This document shows, piece after piece, positions 45,550 through 58,900 of a stretch of 64,000 bases of DNA (its first letter is position 1; each line of letters begins with the position of its first letter). Both the position numbers and the translations under genes were made by a program. Source of the DNA: Ancylostoma caninum (taxonomy: Eukaryota > Nematoda > Chromadorea > Rhabditida > Ancylostomatidae); the NCBI GenBank assembly GCA_037903475.1, contig JBAJFG010000234.1, positions 248,001 to 312,000 of the forward strand, given 5' to 3'. The notes below the pieces were generated by a model. It ran no database searches, was not told where the DNA came from, and saw only the letters and a program-made list of their open reading frames with translations.

Positions 45550-46150
45550 ATCCCAGCCCAGTCCTCTCCACGCTCCTAGATCTCACTCCAGTACCCCCTC
45601 CCCCTTAGGAAGCCCGTGCTCCGGATGCCGTGTCTTCCGTAGTCCCCACCGAAGACACACGACCCCGTCGGTCTGTCCATTATCAGTGGCAAAAATAGAG
45701 AGGGAGGGATGGAGGGGTGAGGGTGCAGAGAACGAGAGCCGACGGCCCGTATCGACCACACGTGGTCTGTGTCATCGGTGTCCGGTCCACACTATCCCAA
45801 TCACTCCACAAGCACTCGTTTTGTCTGATCGTCTGCCGACTCTGCGTTCCGTGCACTCTCTGCGCGCTCGCAGACGATAGAGGGACAAAACGCAAAAAGT
45901 GGCCGCGAGAGAGCGCGGCCGGCGTGGAGGGCGAGCGACGACGAGAGACAGTCGTGAGAGGGTGTAGAGGCGTATGTAGGCATACACACACACAACACTG
46001 CACATACATCGTCCCTTCGTTTAGACACCCACCGATTCTTCCCACTCTTCCTGTCACTTTTCGATCTCTAGATGGCTTATTCTGGTTGTTCCCTGCCAAT
46101 CCTGGAAACGTCGGATTACGGGTCTCCGGGTGTCGCAAGTAGATAGATTT
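45550..46150 (+). promoter_or_regulatory. GC-rich block, possible promoter
   Basis: This is the longest GC-rich non-repetitive stretch in the window apart from the satellite. It has GAGA-like runs (GAGAGAGCGCGGCC), CGCGCTCGCAGACG, a CACGTG (ACCACACGTGGTC, an 11-base palindrome-like site near 45,757-45,769) and a short CA repeat near 45,984. Long frames are open on both strands across it, which is what high GC gives by chance. It lies about 0.8-1.3 kb upstream of the first coding exon of the CENP-B-like gene, so I infer a promoter or enhancer for it. It could instead be an unrecognised repeat. Confidence 0.35.
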
Positions 46151-46917
46151 CAAATGAGGAGGCGCCGCGCCAAGTTTTAGACCGAACTCGGCTGTAATTG
46201 ACCCGAAGATCATCTGAATCCTGAGGTTTGACCCTATAGTCATAACTCATTCCGAGAATGTTTGACCTGCTTCGTAGATTCTATGACTTTTTCAGCTGTT
46301 AATCCGATATTATGGTTCTGGTAGTTATACTACATAACTGTAGTAGCTATTATGGTTAGGACTGAATAGGGTATTGACGATAGTTCAGTACTGGTGCGTA
46401 GACTTGCACTATCTACACTGAAAAGCAGGCATTCTCATTGTTTCTCGTTGCTTTACCGAGTAGCACATTCTTCAACGCGTTTTTTTTTCTCTAATTACTC
46501 TTCGATTGTCATCACCAGCGAAACACAGTATAGACGGAAGCTGCTGATGTAAACTTCCAAGAGAATACGAGTTGTGCGGTAGTTGTGGTAGCGCCAATAA
46601 AGATTGGGTGTTGCGAAATTTTTGAAACTTTTGATGTTCCCCAAGCAAGTCACCCCATGTTCGTACTTTTAACAGTAGGAAGTAAGCGATTTACGTGCGA
46701 TGTCCGCATTTTGTAGGACTTCCCCAGCTCAATTATCACTCTGAACGCCTCGAAGCATCAGTGGATCTGCTTTAGTCACCTCTTACAATAACATAGGGAT
46801 GGTGAGAATCAAATGAAAGATAGTAGTGCTCAATGACCTTTGTTGAGTATTCTCATTGTCACTTTTCCCGTGGAGCCCGATATGATTGCTACACATGTCA
46901 TCATTTCAGTCTTATTC

Positions 46918-49900
46918 ATGCAAGATTCTGAAAGCAGTATTGATCAGAACCCTCCGATTGGCTCACAGGTATGTCTCCAATGCAATTCACTTTAGTTCTA
47001 TTTTTCACTGGTTTGGTAATGTCTACTTCCACATACATATTTTCACAGTCAATATTTGAAAGTAACCTTCGACTTGTCATACAGGACATTCACCTCGGAG
47101 TAAACATCGCATTGCAATACGCGGACTGATCCATTCCAATAGATCAAATTCTCAATCGAAAGGTTACGTACGAAGCGCTAAAAACCACCCGCACATAGCC
47201 TTTCAATTGAAAATTTGATCCATTGGAATAGATCAGCTCGCGCGCGTATTGCAACGCGATGTTTACTCCGAGGTGAATGCCCTGTAGTAGTGATATTATT
47301 TTTGACATCTCCATATCCCAAATCGCTTGCTCCATTTCCTTACAAAAAAAGTATAGTGTCTCAAGAACTGTGCAACTGTGCACAAACTTACTATCTTCAC
47401 ACTAAACAGCAAGCAGATAAATTGTAATTTCTAATCTTGACAATTACTGCATGTTTTCCACCTCAATGCAGCAATTTTTTTGCTGCAAAATTAGGGACTT
47501 TTTCTCTGGAGAATAAGAATGTGCTCTAAATGAAAAGTACGCCGTGGAACAACCGAAGATTCAGACGAGATCCACTTCTCGATGACGCTGTCGAGTTTGA
47601 ACAGCATGTCTGCAGTTACCTCACGCAATATTGCGGCAATGTAAACGCCTGAGCTCATTCTGATTTTTTTCGCCCACTCATTTCAAAGCTTTGTCTATTT
47701 TCAGCTGAAACTCAGGAGTAGTTTTTCTAGGGACATCAGTTTTAGAAAATAATTCAATTTTTGGCTACATACCGTACACATTTTGTAAGCCATTTCTTAC
47801 CAAACCGCTTTTTCTGTCGCAAATCTCAAAAACAAGGCGAGAGTTTTTGCTGAGACCCTGTACAGTGGAATCATTCGATACGCTGAACTTTCTCATGAAC
47901 TTTGTTCCCCATGCCTCTGCTATTTTCGCAATGAAATGCGCTTTATTTTTTCGATTTATTACGGTACTCCTACCATAATTGTTCGAAAATGACGTTATAA
48001 TGCAAAATGCGTATGATTTCCGTGATCAGCACAATTAATAATCCCCGTGGATGAAGATGTAATGGTAGTAATGCAAATTCTAGCAAATATCCTTGAGACT
48101 GGGTCGAGTATCCCTGAGACTGGGTCGGGTCAGACCCCGCTAGTCGCAACACTCAGTGGTATTTTTTACCCCGAGGGTGCAGAGCAGTGCTAGTGGATTA
48201 CAAATGTGAAATGAACAGAAAGAATGATCACTCACTAGCGGAGATACGAGTTGTAAACCCTCCAGCCTTTCCTAAACTCATGCTTTACGACGCGCCACTT
48301 TACGCAGCTTCAATCTCTCCCAGCCAAGCGTAAGGTGTGTGAAATTCTTTTTTCGTGACGAGATCCGCCCATGTCCAAAGCCAACTCTCGTTCACGAATT
48401 TATACATAAAATATACATCTTTCTTCTTCGATTTTTTGCCGATTTTCCTTAATTCCGCCATCGGAAATGGTTTCTTCATCCCCTCATGGCTACGGAGTAC
48501 GGCAGAATCTTAATCATGCTTGCGGCGCGTCAAAGTTTACACGCCTCTACAAAACTTCACAGAGTTTTCGCGCCGACCCAAAGCCGCGAAAATGGAAACG
48601 CGATTTGATCGCGCGACAGTCGCAACGGCGAAACTAGGAACATTGCTGACATGCTAGGATTTCTCTTTTACCTCCTTCTTTGCACTGTGTATCGGCGCGT
48701 AAACTTTGACGCGCCGCAAGCATGAATGACTTTTTATGCACAAAAATTTCCGAGGGAGCTCCTTTCAAAGGACACTGCATAATCAGCTGATTCTCATTCT
48801 TTACAGAGACGCAAGCGAAGAACACGAGTGGAATGTCAAAATGCCATACAATTATTGGCGAAAGCCTTAAAGATAGAAGCTGAATCAGATGCTAGCACCT
48901 CTGTGAACGGGGACCAAATCGCAGAGAGTGCATTCCAACTATTTTCGAAGAAGAATGTTCCTACTGGAAATGGTAATACGTCGGAAACTCGAGTTAGTTA
49001 TCCTTTTTCGATATATTTTTTACATATTATTCCATCTCCCTGTCTATTTCACCTCTCTTACCTCCCACACTAGCATTACTTTATGCATTTCCAAGTACTG
49101 AGCATCAATGAAATGCCTCTCTCAACAATTTTAGGGAAGCACACCAGCAGCAGAGGAACAAGAAAGAGAACAACTGCCTTCCATTAATGATCCATCCGCA
49201 ATACAAGACTTCTTCCGGAAGAATAGATCGCGAAAACTCAGAGACTTTGTCTCCATTCGACGTCCTCACGAAGTGCGTTAATTTCTAGTAGCTGAGTAGA
49301 TTGTTTAATTTTTTTAATGCTAATTATTTTTCAATTGCTTTTATTCCTCAACACTTTTTCATGTTTAGCCCTTAAATATTTTATCAATATTTTGATTATC
49401 AATCGTGGTTTAATTGGTGGTGTACTTAATTTCAGATCGATGGACAAGCTGAGTCCTCAATTCCTAGTGATCACCCGATGAGGAAGATTTTGGAGCATTC
49501 CGACAAGGACATGTCTGTGAAGGTCTGTACCCATCATGTTACATAGTAATTTCCAACTTTCCTAAAACTAGAACTTTCTTTTTTAGGAGGCGCTGGCAAA
49601 GGAATTTCGTAACTATAAAGTGCGTCTACCTAAGAAGAGAATTCAATTTAATGTGGATCCCACAATAGATCCCTGTAAGTTTAACGATAATTTTCACTCT
49701 CCTTGAGTTTCCGTTGAAAACCAACAAATTATTGTTATAGCAGTACTATATTCACTCTTCGCTAACGATTCAGTGGATGAAAATAGCATAGTGACACCGA
49801 GCACTCCATCAATGACTACTGTTCGAGATGCTCTGACGGCTCTCGTCAATGTTTCAGATGCTGGCAGTGCTTCTTCGGCAGACAGTACAACGCCAGAGAT

Positions 49901-52900
49901 GGATGGAGCCAGGGGGATCAAGGTACTGTGATTTCTTACTGCCCAGTGACTTTCAGATTACTTTCTTGGCATTTTTAAGTATAGGCTCGCTATTCCTCAT
50001 TCCACATCACACTCGTTCCAGGCTGAGCCAAGTGATTCGTTAAATGAGTCGAATACCTTGCTTAAAATAGGGTAAGGACAATTTTCTCTGGTTATTTGCC
50101 TTTATCGATACTTACATGATGTTCTTCGTCAGCATTCAAGGTTATTTTTTCAGTCCTGCTTCGTATAACATTGACAAGAATCACCAAAGTGTGTATTCGC
50201 TACCACCTTTTTGGAAACTTCCGTTAATTGTCTCTAAAGGCTACCGAGGAATATACTATGTTCAAGGGATAAGATATGTACAATTGACGTGAGTTTTGGT
50301 TTTCCAAGCAAGCTTTTATAATTCGTAGTAAAACCTTAATCCTTTCAAATGTAGATTCCGTATTTTTAAAGAACCTTGATGAAAGACGGTGCATTGGCGG
50401 TTCCTCTCGACGTGCCGATGGGTTTCGACCTTGAGGGTCAGGTCGCCACGTTCACTCTTAATGATCTACTTCTCGCAAATGGAATCGCGATCAATGATCC
50501 AAAGGACTGCAAGGAGTTATGCCGTTAGTTTTCTCGTTTTTCTGGTTGAGAAGATGTTGTTGGAGATGAGAATTTTAACGTTATTAGGAATTCTAACACC
50601 AAGCGTATTCCTGATACAACATGCGATTGCCGATCATTTGCTGTGGAATTGTGGGCCAAATCCTTTGAATCCGCTGGCAACGTTAAGCTTAGGTTTGTTT
50701 CTGTTCATGTTTCTTTTACTATGCTTTAATGAATTTTGCAAGAGCATTCATTGTTCAGAACACTATTTAATTTCAATCTCTCGCGACCTGCCTCCATTTG
50801 CGTGTCACAAGCTGCAATATTTCGAGCTGTATGTAACGTTTTCACATGATCTGAGCGCTTTGATACATACTTGAGATGTTTTTTTTTTCAGCGGCCTCAA
50901 TGGGTGGTATGGTCACAACGAGGTGTTTGATCCATGCACGGTTAGTCCAATCGTTCATCTGCCAACTATCCATTGTTTGATGTTCTTATCATTGCGGCAG
51001 TCAGCTTGTTTACGCCCTGTGTTTCGATCCTCACTTGTTTTCGAACTCAGAGCAAGACGTTCGAGAAAAATTCTGAATAGTTGTCTTAATTCACATGCAT
51101 TCTTGGTATTCTGGAGGCATTGAGAAATCGGGACACTTTATACACGGTTTTTCGAGTGTTCTGCATGATTTCTCGAAACTTCTTGGGGATTTTTCATCTC
51201 CGATTGGAGTTAACTGCCGACCTCAGTGTGAAGGTTACCATTCCAACCTCTCCTGTTTGCTTGTCCTCTCTCAATAAGGAATATCGAGTGTATTGAATTC
51301 ATTCTTGTACTGATCAGATCCCATGTTCATCTTTGAATCTTGGCATTGTGGCGCGTTCGTCAGTAGGATTAGCTTGAGCAGTCGACCAAGATTGTTACTT
51401 AACTTTATTTCGGCTAACGTTTCGGCGTCTTCGCCTTCGTCAGAGCCTGGAAAGTCAAAGTCATATGCAGTCTTCCCCCTCAAACCCCTCATCATGCCAC
51501 AAGATGTTAACTTAACAAAAAGATAGGATCAGAAACAAGCGTAAGGAAGTAGACCAATATCATGCTCACCTTCGTAGCCGCAAGCCGCGATTTCAGCGGA
51601 CCACCTGGCGTCAGAGTTGAGCCGCTACTACTAACAAGTAGGTCCCCCGCATCTGACCCCGTAGATCAAAATATGGCTTTGACTTTCCAGGCTCTGACGG
51701 AGGCGACGACGCCGAAACGTTAGCCGAAATAAAGTTAAGTAACAATCCTGGTCTACTGCTCAAGCTGATCCTACATTCTTGTACTGTTTTTTTTTCCAAA
51801 TTAAAAGCGGTATGAATCAATTATTTGTGCCTTCCGTTCATTTTTCTCATCAGACTTTCAAAACACCGCTTTTCTCCCGTTTTGTCCCTCCAACTAAGTG
51901 ACTATATTACGTCCTCCGCTTGGATGCCACGTCCCAGTTCCTTCCGCACTGTATTACCGTTAATGTTAGAGGGTTCATTTTGTAGTGGTTATCTTGACAT
52001 ATCTTATTGTTTCGCTGTGATTCTATCTATTCTTCTTCGCGATGCTTTTTTCATTCTTTGAACCAATTCTTTTCAAGAGACACCTAAAAATCTTTAAGAT
52101 TTCGTAGAAGAAGGGAAAAGAGTTTTTAGTTAAAAGAAGGGAAAAGAGTTTTTAGTGAAGACCACATTGATCCTTGGGTCAAACATCCACAGCAGTGCAG
52201 TCGTTAGAGAATGATAAAGAGCATTTCTCCCCAAAGTCGGTTGATCGACACTTTGCTCTTTTTTCTTCGTATATGAGATTTCCATTCCTCCATTTTATGA
52301 AATTGCTAAGGATTCGCATTGGTTCTGTCATGGTACATGATCTCCCCTGCTTATCTCTTTCTTTCCGAACTTGTACATATACTGTGTTTCCATCACCATT
52401 TTTTTCTATTTCGACACATTCTAGAACACATTTAAAAGAGTGTTTTCCCCATGAAAGTCCACTCAAGTGCATTTTTTACACGTGCAGAGATTTTCGAACA
52501 AGCACTCCAGCAAAGTCTGCTTCTCTCCAGCATGCATTCATTGTACTCTGTGGAGACTCATCGAATACGCCGCGCCGCCTTTCTTGTTTCTCTCCGCTTG
52601 TCTACAGAAATCTTCATTGAACAGATGTGTAACTGTTTTTCCTTTATAGTACTTAGAAAATTCATTTTCCTACGAAGAAAATGTGGTAGCATTCTCTTTG
52701 ATTGTTTTTGTGGGGCTCATCTACTGTGGAAGTTCATTATACTTCTACTGGATTTCTTCAAAATGCTGCTAGACTGAGACCTTCTGCAGTAATTGTCTTT
52801 TGCCGTTTTATTAGAGTGTGTGCCATATTCTAGTTCCTTTGATGTTGCTTGCACTGGTACGGTCAATAGTACCAGTGAAAGGAAGATATGTGTACAGCGG

Positions 52901-55900
52901 AATTGCTTGACTCACTTCGATGTTTTGGGTTTTTTCCTGTAATGCTCGTATGGATTACGCCATGATTTCTCTCCCTACTTTCAGCTTAACTTTTGCCCTT
53001 TTCTGCTGCTGTTCTCTTAGTATGCATGCAATAATTTCCTTAAAAGTACTGGCCGACTTCCTCTTCATTTGAAATGTTATCAAGTTTCACAAATAATCCG
53101 TGACCAAACAGGGCTGTCTCCTTGCCTCACGGCTTGAAAACAGTTGTGAGGCAGGAGCGGTTATACGTAATCATGTTACCTCTGAATATGATAGTCATTC
53201 CTGAAAAGAGAAGAAAGAAGAAATTCCTGCGAAAAACATTACCGAAGCAGATTTGCTGGTTTTTCATTCGCTTTTGCGTTTTTCTCGTCTGCCATTCTCG
53301 TTTGATTTAAAGATTTTAGCATTACGAATTTTACGACCTTGCAAGAGGTTTCCGTGACGTGCAATGTTTCTTCTCACCTCTTTTTATCCTGCGTATCCTT
53401 TTATGCGCCCATTCATGAGTCAACGACGCGGCGATTGCGCATACTGGCAGACTTTTGTCATATCAGAGGGACGTTCCGGCTCTCATCTATTCCATGTATT
53501 TGATACCGTTGTTGACAAGCTACAGTGCAAACTGTGCCTGGGTGCAATTCCTTATTTTTTGCTTTATGATTTTATGGTCCAGTGGTGTAAGTTCAGATGC
53601 AGTACTAAGCTATTTAGTTCATTATCTCATTGTGCGTTGGTTAGTATTGTGAAGCTCTCTAGCAGTACCCGGAAATATAAGACCCCATCTCTTCTAAGTG
53701 TTTATCAATTGATTTTTCCAAACAATTTTCGCTCTCACCATTACATTATTAGTTGGAAAATCTTTTCTCCTTCTCCACATTCACACTGAGCACTGCTCTG
53801 ACTGCGAAAGTAACAGCGGAGTGCATATCGAATTGGCGACATCCGGTTTTCCCTTCGCATTGCACTTCCTGTTCTTACGATCGCAGTACTTTCTAGTGGA
53901 TAGCGCTGGTTTACACGGAAGTGGCGCTGAATTAGACCCCTCTTAGATACACGACTACTGTGTTCCACAGTTTGCGCCTACTTTTGTGTAGTTTTTTTTT
54001 GAAATTTCTGATCTCTTTGGTCTGTTGCATAGAACTCATTTTTCAACGATGTTTTTGTTGTCGCCGGGTTTCTTTTGTTTTCGATTGGTTACTTGTGGTT
54101 CGAGCACCAGCTGCAAGGCCTTTTCTCACGTTTTCCTCCGATTATTCCCAGAAATCTAGTATTTTACTGTGATTCCGTTTCATAGTTAAGGGCTGAATAA
54201 GAACTTCACGTGGCCTTAATCTAGAATCCGCCACCATCCAGGACCTGCTGTGAATTTTTCGTTTCTCTCCCACAGATCGATGATTGAATTACATTCAAAC
54301 TAATGTATAAATGTCTAGACGACTAGGAATGAGTGCTGACGGTTAGAAGAGAGTCCAGGCGTGAAAGGAGAGAAACAATCAATCGGAGAGAAGCAACGAG
54401 AGAGTGTTTGTTATGTATGACTCGTGTGAGAAACAGTGAGGTAGAGGTGACCAGAGACCGCGGCGGAGAAAAATTGCCGCCCGCCCGGGTTTTTAGTGAC
54501 GCTCCTGCTTTTTGTGTGCGGTAGCGTTCTCCTTAGGTACTGTATTTACGAAATGTAATCCTGTAAGTGTAATTTGAAGAAGGCATCCGTCATAAAATAG
54601 ATATGATTGTTTCTTTTTATCCTGCTTTACATGTCCTTGTTGTTCTGATTTTTAGCATGACACCTTCACCTGGCCCGCACAGTTCAAGAGTGTCAACAAA
54701 TTATAAAAATACTAAAGGTTCTTTAATGTTTATAAGCAATTCATTCATTTAAATGTAGTCATCCCAAGGAATTCTCCGCCCGAGGCTTTTGCAAGAATAT
54801 TGATGCTCCTCTTTAGGCCTAGCATGGGGAATCATAAAGGATGCAGGGGAATGGGCTGATGATGGGAAGTGCAAATTGGGCAAAAAATGAATGAAAGTTT
54901 GCTCAGCCGTGCGGAGGGTAGCAAACAGCGCAGGCGTTGTATTTAGTTAACTGCTTATAGTATTTGATGGTTGTTTTCTCGCGATTAGTCGTGCTTTGGC
55001 GTTTCCAATTTCTTTTGGATTTTTTAAACTTTCCTTCTTCTTTTCCTTTCGCTTTTCCTCCTCTAATGTAGGCCTACGATTTTCATGACAAATATCTCCA
55101 AGATCGCTTGGTTTTTCACGTCAAAGGGGATGGCCTGATTTTTGTCTATCGCTTTTTAGGCTGTTTCAATTGTGGATGTACTGTTACTACTACGGTTGTT
55201 TTTTCATTGAACACGTGTTAGTTCTAACGCAATCCTTTGAATCAACCATATAATCCATGACTGCCAGAATGCTCCACACCTGCATGAATGCCTACCATCT
55301 ATGGAATTGTAGTTGATATTGTTTTTATCCCTGTTCTGCAATTATATTGCGGAGTGACGGCGTTTTCGAATTAGCTTGTTTTGAAGCGGACGTAGCTTTC
55401 CTTGGCGAATAACATTGCCTTCACATACTAATCTGTAGCTTCTTTCACTGTTTTATGCAGACGTAACTCTTCTGCTTATGTAACTTCTCCGCTTATGCGA
55501 ATTTCAGCAATATTTTTGATTGTGATCGTAGCCAGTAAACTTTAGCTATTGTTCACCACTCGATTTTCTTTAGTAAGTTCTCTTTTTTATGTTTTCCACA
55601 TCACGCTTGTTTGCAAGAATAACAACAGTATAATCAGCCAAAATTTTTAGGGGTTCAAGCTCATTTTGCTCTGCTTGATCATTACATATAGATTATGTGC
55701 GTACCTCGGGGAAATTGGAATGACTAATGCGCTCAGACGAGTTGCTGCCTCTTCCTTGTCTCGACGGCCATTAATTTTTGAGTTTCTCCCTCGTCGTTTG
55801 CTCAAAAACCACGCCTTCCCACCACCATATAGAGATTACGAAATGTACGAAGTGCCCGAAAATAGGTAATGTTGGATTCCTAGGGAGATGGTTTAGTTTC

Positions 55901-58900
55901 GCTCTAGATCTATCGTGGTGATCTGACCTTCTTTCTGTTACTGGCTCGCTCATTGTTTTGCTGGTTTTTCCTCTATTAGTATTGGATTACTAGTAGCTGG
56001 GAATCTCCTTTTCTTGTAGGTGGCCTCTTCGCTTAGTTCGTCTTGGTTACATTACTATTTTTTGCATGCACCACAGAATTTGATTAAAAAGATTGTCACC
56101 GAAAACAGACATGCCAAACAAGCATTCTCATGATAATTATGCAGTTGAGGAGGATTGGGAAAATTTCAACCATTAAGTAAACAATTTGAGAAGCTGGCAA
56201 TCGGCAAGCACCGAATGAGTGTGGGTAGCTGCACTTGGAAAGGGCGCTGCAGCAGAGATGTGTGATTAGTTCGGATGCAGTACTCTGCCATACCGTCATT
56301 TCCGGGTAAAACTGCCAACCACGCTTTCCCAACCCAATTACAGTTTTTTTTTTTTGCGGATTTTGAGCCTGTTCTGCGCTTGCTCTAGGCTCAGTTTTCT
56401 CTTTAATGTTGATTTCTTGGTTGCACTCTTCCGGTTCATAACTAGGCATATGTAATCGGCGTATTAGCAAACGGTGAACATATGTCTAGCCGTATCTTCT
56501 TTAGAGGGTTTCGTTATCTCCATGAGTCATCTCTTTTTCTCCCTAAAGCACTGCTCCACCTTGCTTACATCAGTCGCAGTATCACTCGGCGCCCCCGTAC
56601 GGAGGTTCAAGAATACGGGTGATGTTCTGTGGGGAAAGCCTCTCATTGTAATTGTTTTGTTATCGCTCTACTTTTCATCGTTTGATTTAATTTAATCATT
56701 TATTACTTATGGGATTTGTGTTGATTCTACATCTGCCTCCAGAGGTGGAATCACAGCTAGTTCTACACAGATAAATTTATCGGGCTTCAAGGTTCAATCT
56801 GATAGAAAGTTCTGGGAACGTATCATGCCAAATTTTGAGAAACTAGCTAAATATAGGTGGATTTTGGCGCTGTAACTAGATTTGGTTCGATTGTTCTGTT
56901 TGCCTTCAGCAAATAATTCTAAATTGAAGTAAAGTAAATGTAGGCGATAAAATTTGACTGCGCTGGATAATCTCGTCATTATCATAGAACATTTAAGTAA
57001 CTGAATACATCTACCCATGTTCCCTGTCTGCTGTCTGATGTCGTAGGCTTGACACTCTTTGGTTGCTTCTTTATTTGCTTTCACCAATAATAAGAAACTT
57101 ACTGTAGTACTTTTACTACAATATTTAAGGACCACCCTGTAACACATTGCTGAATTAAAAGAACCTATCTTAGAAGATGGGTAATTGGCAAAAAATGCAC
57201 TGTCCTAATATGGCATCAGAATTGATATTCGATGCTGTCATCTGTCTCTCGTTCTGGCTCTATTTTTGGTAAAGGAAAGGGACACTCCGCTCGCTCGCCG
57301 TTGAAATGTGTTCTGTTGTTGTTTTCTTTCCTCTATCAGACATTGTACTGATCGACGCATGCCTTATACTGCATTATCAATAAGCGATTTTTGGTCTTTT
57401 TTGTTCTTAGTTTGCTGGAGCTGCTTTCCTCTGCTGCTGATGCTCAGTGGACATTTGATTCGACTACATTTTTTTTTCGAATCGTTATTAGTATTCTGAG
57501 CAACTTCCGGGTTCTTCGAATGGTGGCTCAGAACTCGTTCTGCTCGAAACTTGGTTTCAAATGGCTAAGTCTGTGTGCGAGAATATCATACTGCTCTGAC
57601 ACCAGTCGCATAGCAGTAGTGAGGCTATTCTGAGCACTACCCTTCCAATGTTTTGTCTGACGAGCCGATCGCGATGAAGAAATGTTAATGTGCCGTACGG
57701 GTTTCTGGCATTTGCTCCGTTTTAGCCTTTGTATCCCAGCAGTACCACTGTCATATCATCTTTTATTTGAGAAGACTTACATTATTGCTTCTACATATTC
57801 TCCACTGAAATTGTTTAGAAGAATTTGTTCCTGTTTTGATGGCGTTGCTGAAATCTACCAAAGGTGCCTTAGCACTCTTCGTGCGCCTCCTTTCACCAAA
57901 ATGTAACCACTCGAAAAAAATATTACACTATTAGATGATTTCTTGAATTGTGTCTTGTTTACTTGCTCCTTTTTCTGTTGCTTCAAGCTTTGAAGTCTGT
58001 TGAAGTCATAATCGCTGAGTTAGCAGTGTCATTATCTACTTCAGCCGGGCCCACATTCTCCACCTGCTTCTACGTCATCGCTCGTTACTGAAGACGTAAA
58101 ACCTGCAGCTGAATTGCCAACGTAAGCACATTTCTATTTTCTTAGTAGTTAATTTTTTCTTTAGGTAAAGGTTGCTGTGAAGCCTGTATCGGATTTTCGA
58201 ACCATGATTGCTGGTTTATGGAAACAATACATGATTTTTTTGCCCGGGTGTCTTATATTTATTTTGAGCATTTTTTTCCTAACTTTTTTCTGTAGTACAA
58301 TAATTTAGTGGAAAAATTTTGTTATGGCAGCAGTTTCTACATGTTTACGTTCTCATTCTCTGAGAGAATGATTTCGTTACAAGTTAGAGCCTTTGCTTCA
58401 AAATCGAATTTCATAATATCTTCCAGGATCTCCCTGTCAGCACGCCAAAAAGGCCTTGTTGTCACCGGTTTCGACACTGGTGCTTCTATAGAGGAGTTAT
58501 CGCTGAAGTTTGGTGTGCCCACAGAAGCGGTTTGTAACATCGTTCTATTTTGACTCCTCATCTATGACACGAATTGGTCCGTTTCCAGATAGAGTCGATT
58601 ATTTTGAATCGTGCAGAAGTGATTCGTGATCAGACAGCCGCTTTGATGGCAGAGACAGAAGATGAACGTGATAAGCAGCTGCTTCAAACTGCAAGGAAGA
58701 AGAATAGGGTTAGCACTTCTAAATTTCTGGATTTGTTGAAGAATTTCTTGAGGATTTCTTCTTCGCTTTTATGCTTTGGTTATAGCTACGTTAAAAGTGT
58801 GGCTTATATTTGAGGTGCGAAGAACGTCGTTTGTCGGTTTGAATATTCTGATGTGGCGATTCTTCAAGGACTGTCGAGACAATGGAATTGTGCTAAATGG

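Larger units (their letters stand above)
42855..46909. other. Intergenic between DUSP19 and the CENP-B-like gene
   Basis: The DUSP19 3' untranslated region should lie here; an AATAAA at 43,244-43,249 is one candidate signal. A MITE (43,530-43,800), a hairpin element (45,309-45,455) and a GC-rich block (45,550-46,150) are listed separately. A + strand frame of 174 codons at 44,523-45,047 includes a run of Gly from a poly-G tract and has no family features, so it is not called. Confidence 0.45.
50941..58044 (+). other. 7.1-kb intron of the CENP-B-like gene
   Basis: The intron runs from GTTAGT after the exon ending DPCT to TTCAG before PGPHSPP; both flanking exons are in phase 0. The + strand is strongly T-rich, as usual in nematode introns. 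Inside are an inverted repeat (51,366-51,772), a purine-rich GA tract (54,340-54,460) that could be an internal promoter, and a candidate small gene at 55,720-56,085. Nothing else is recognisable. Confidence 0.55.

Noticed and set aside
45683..46243. Overlapping long frames on both strands (186 and 141 codons)
   Set aside because: They overlap antisense in a GC-rich block and show low-complexity Arg/Ser/Pro composition, as expected by chance.
50583..50692. Alternative reading of this exon as ILTPSVFLIQHAIADH
   Set aside because: It fits the acceptor TTATTAG, but its frame cannot be continued in phase into the downstream exons, whereas the DVVGDENF frame can (SGLNGWYGHNEVFDPCT, then PGPHSPP).
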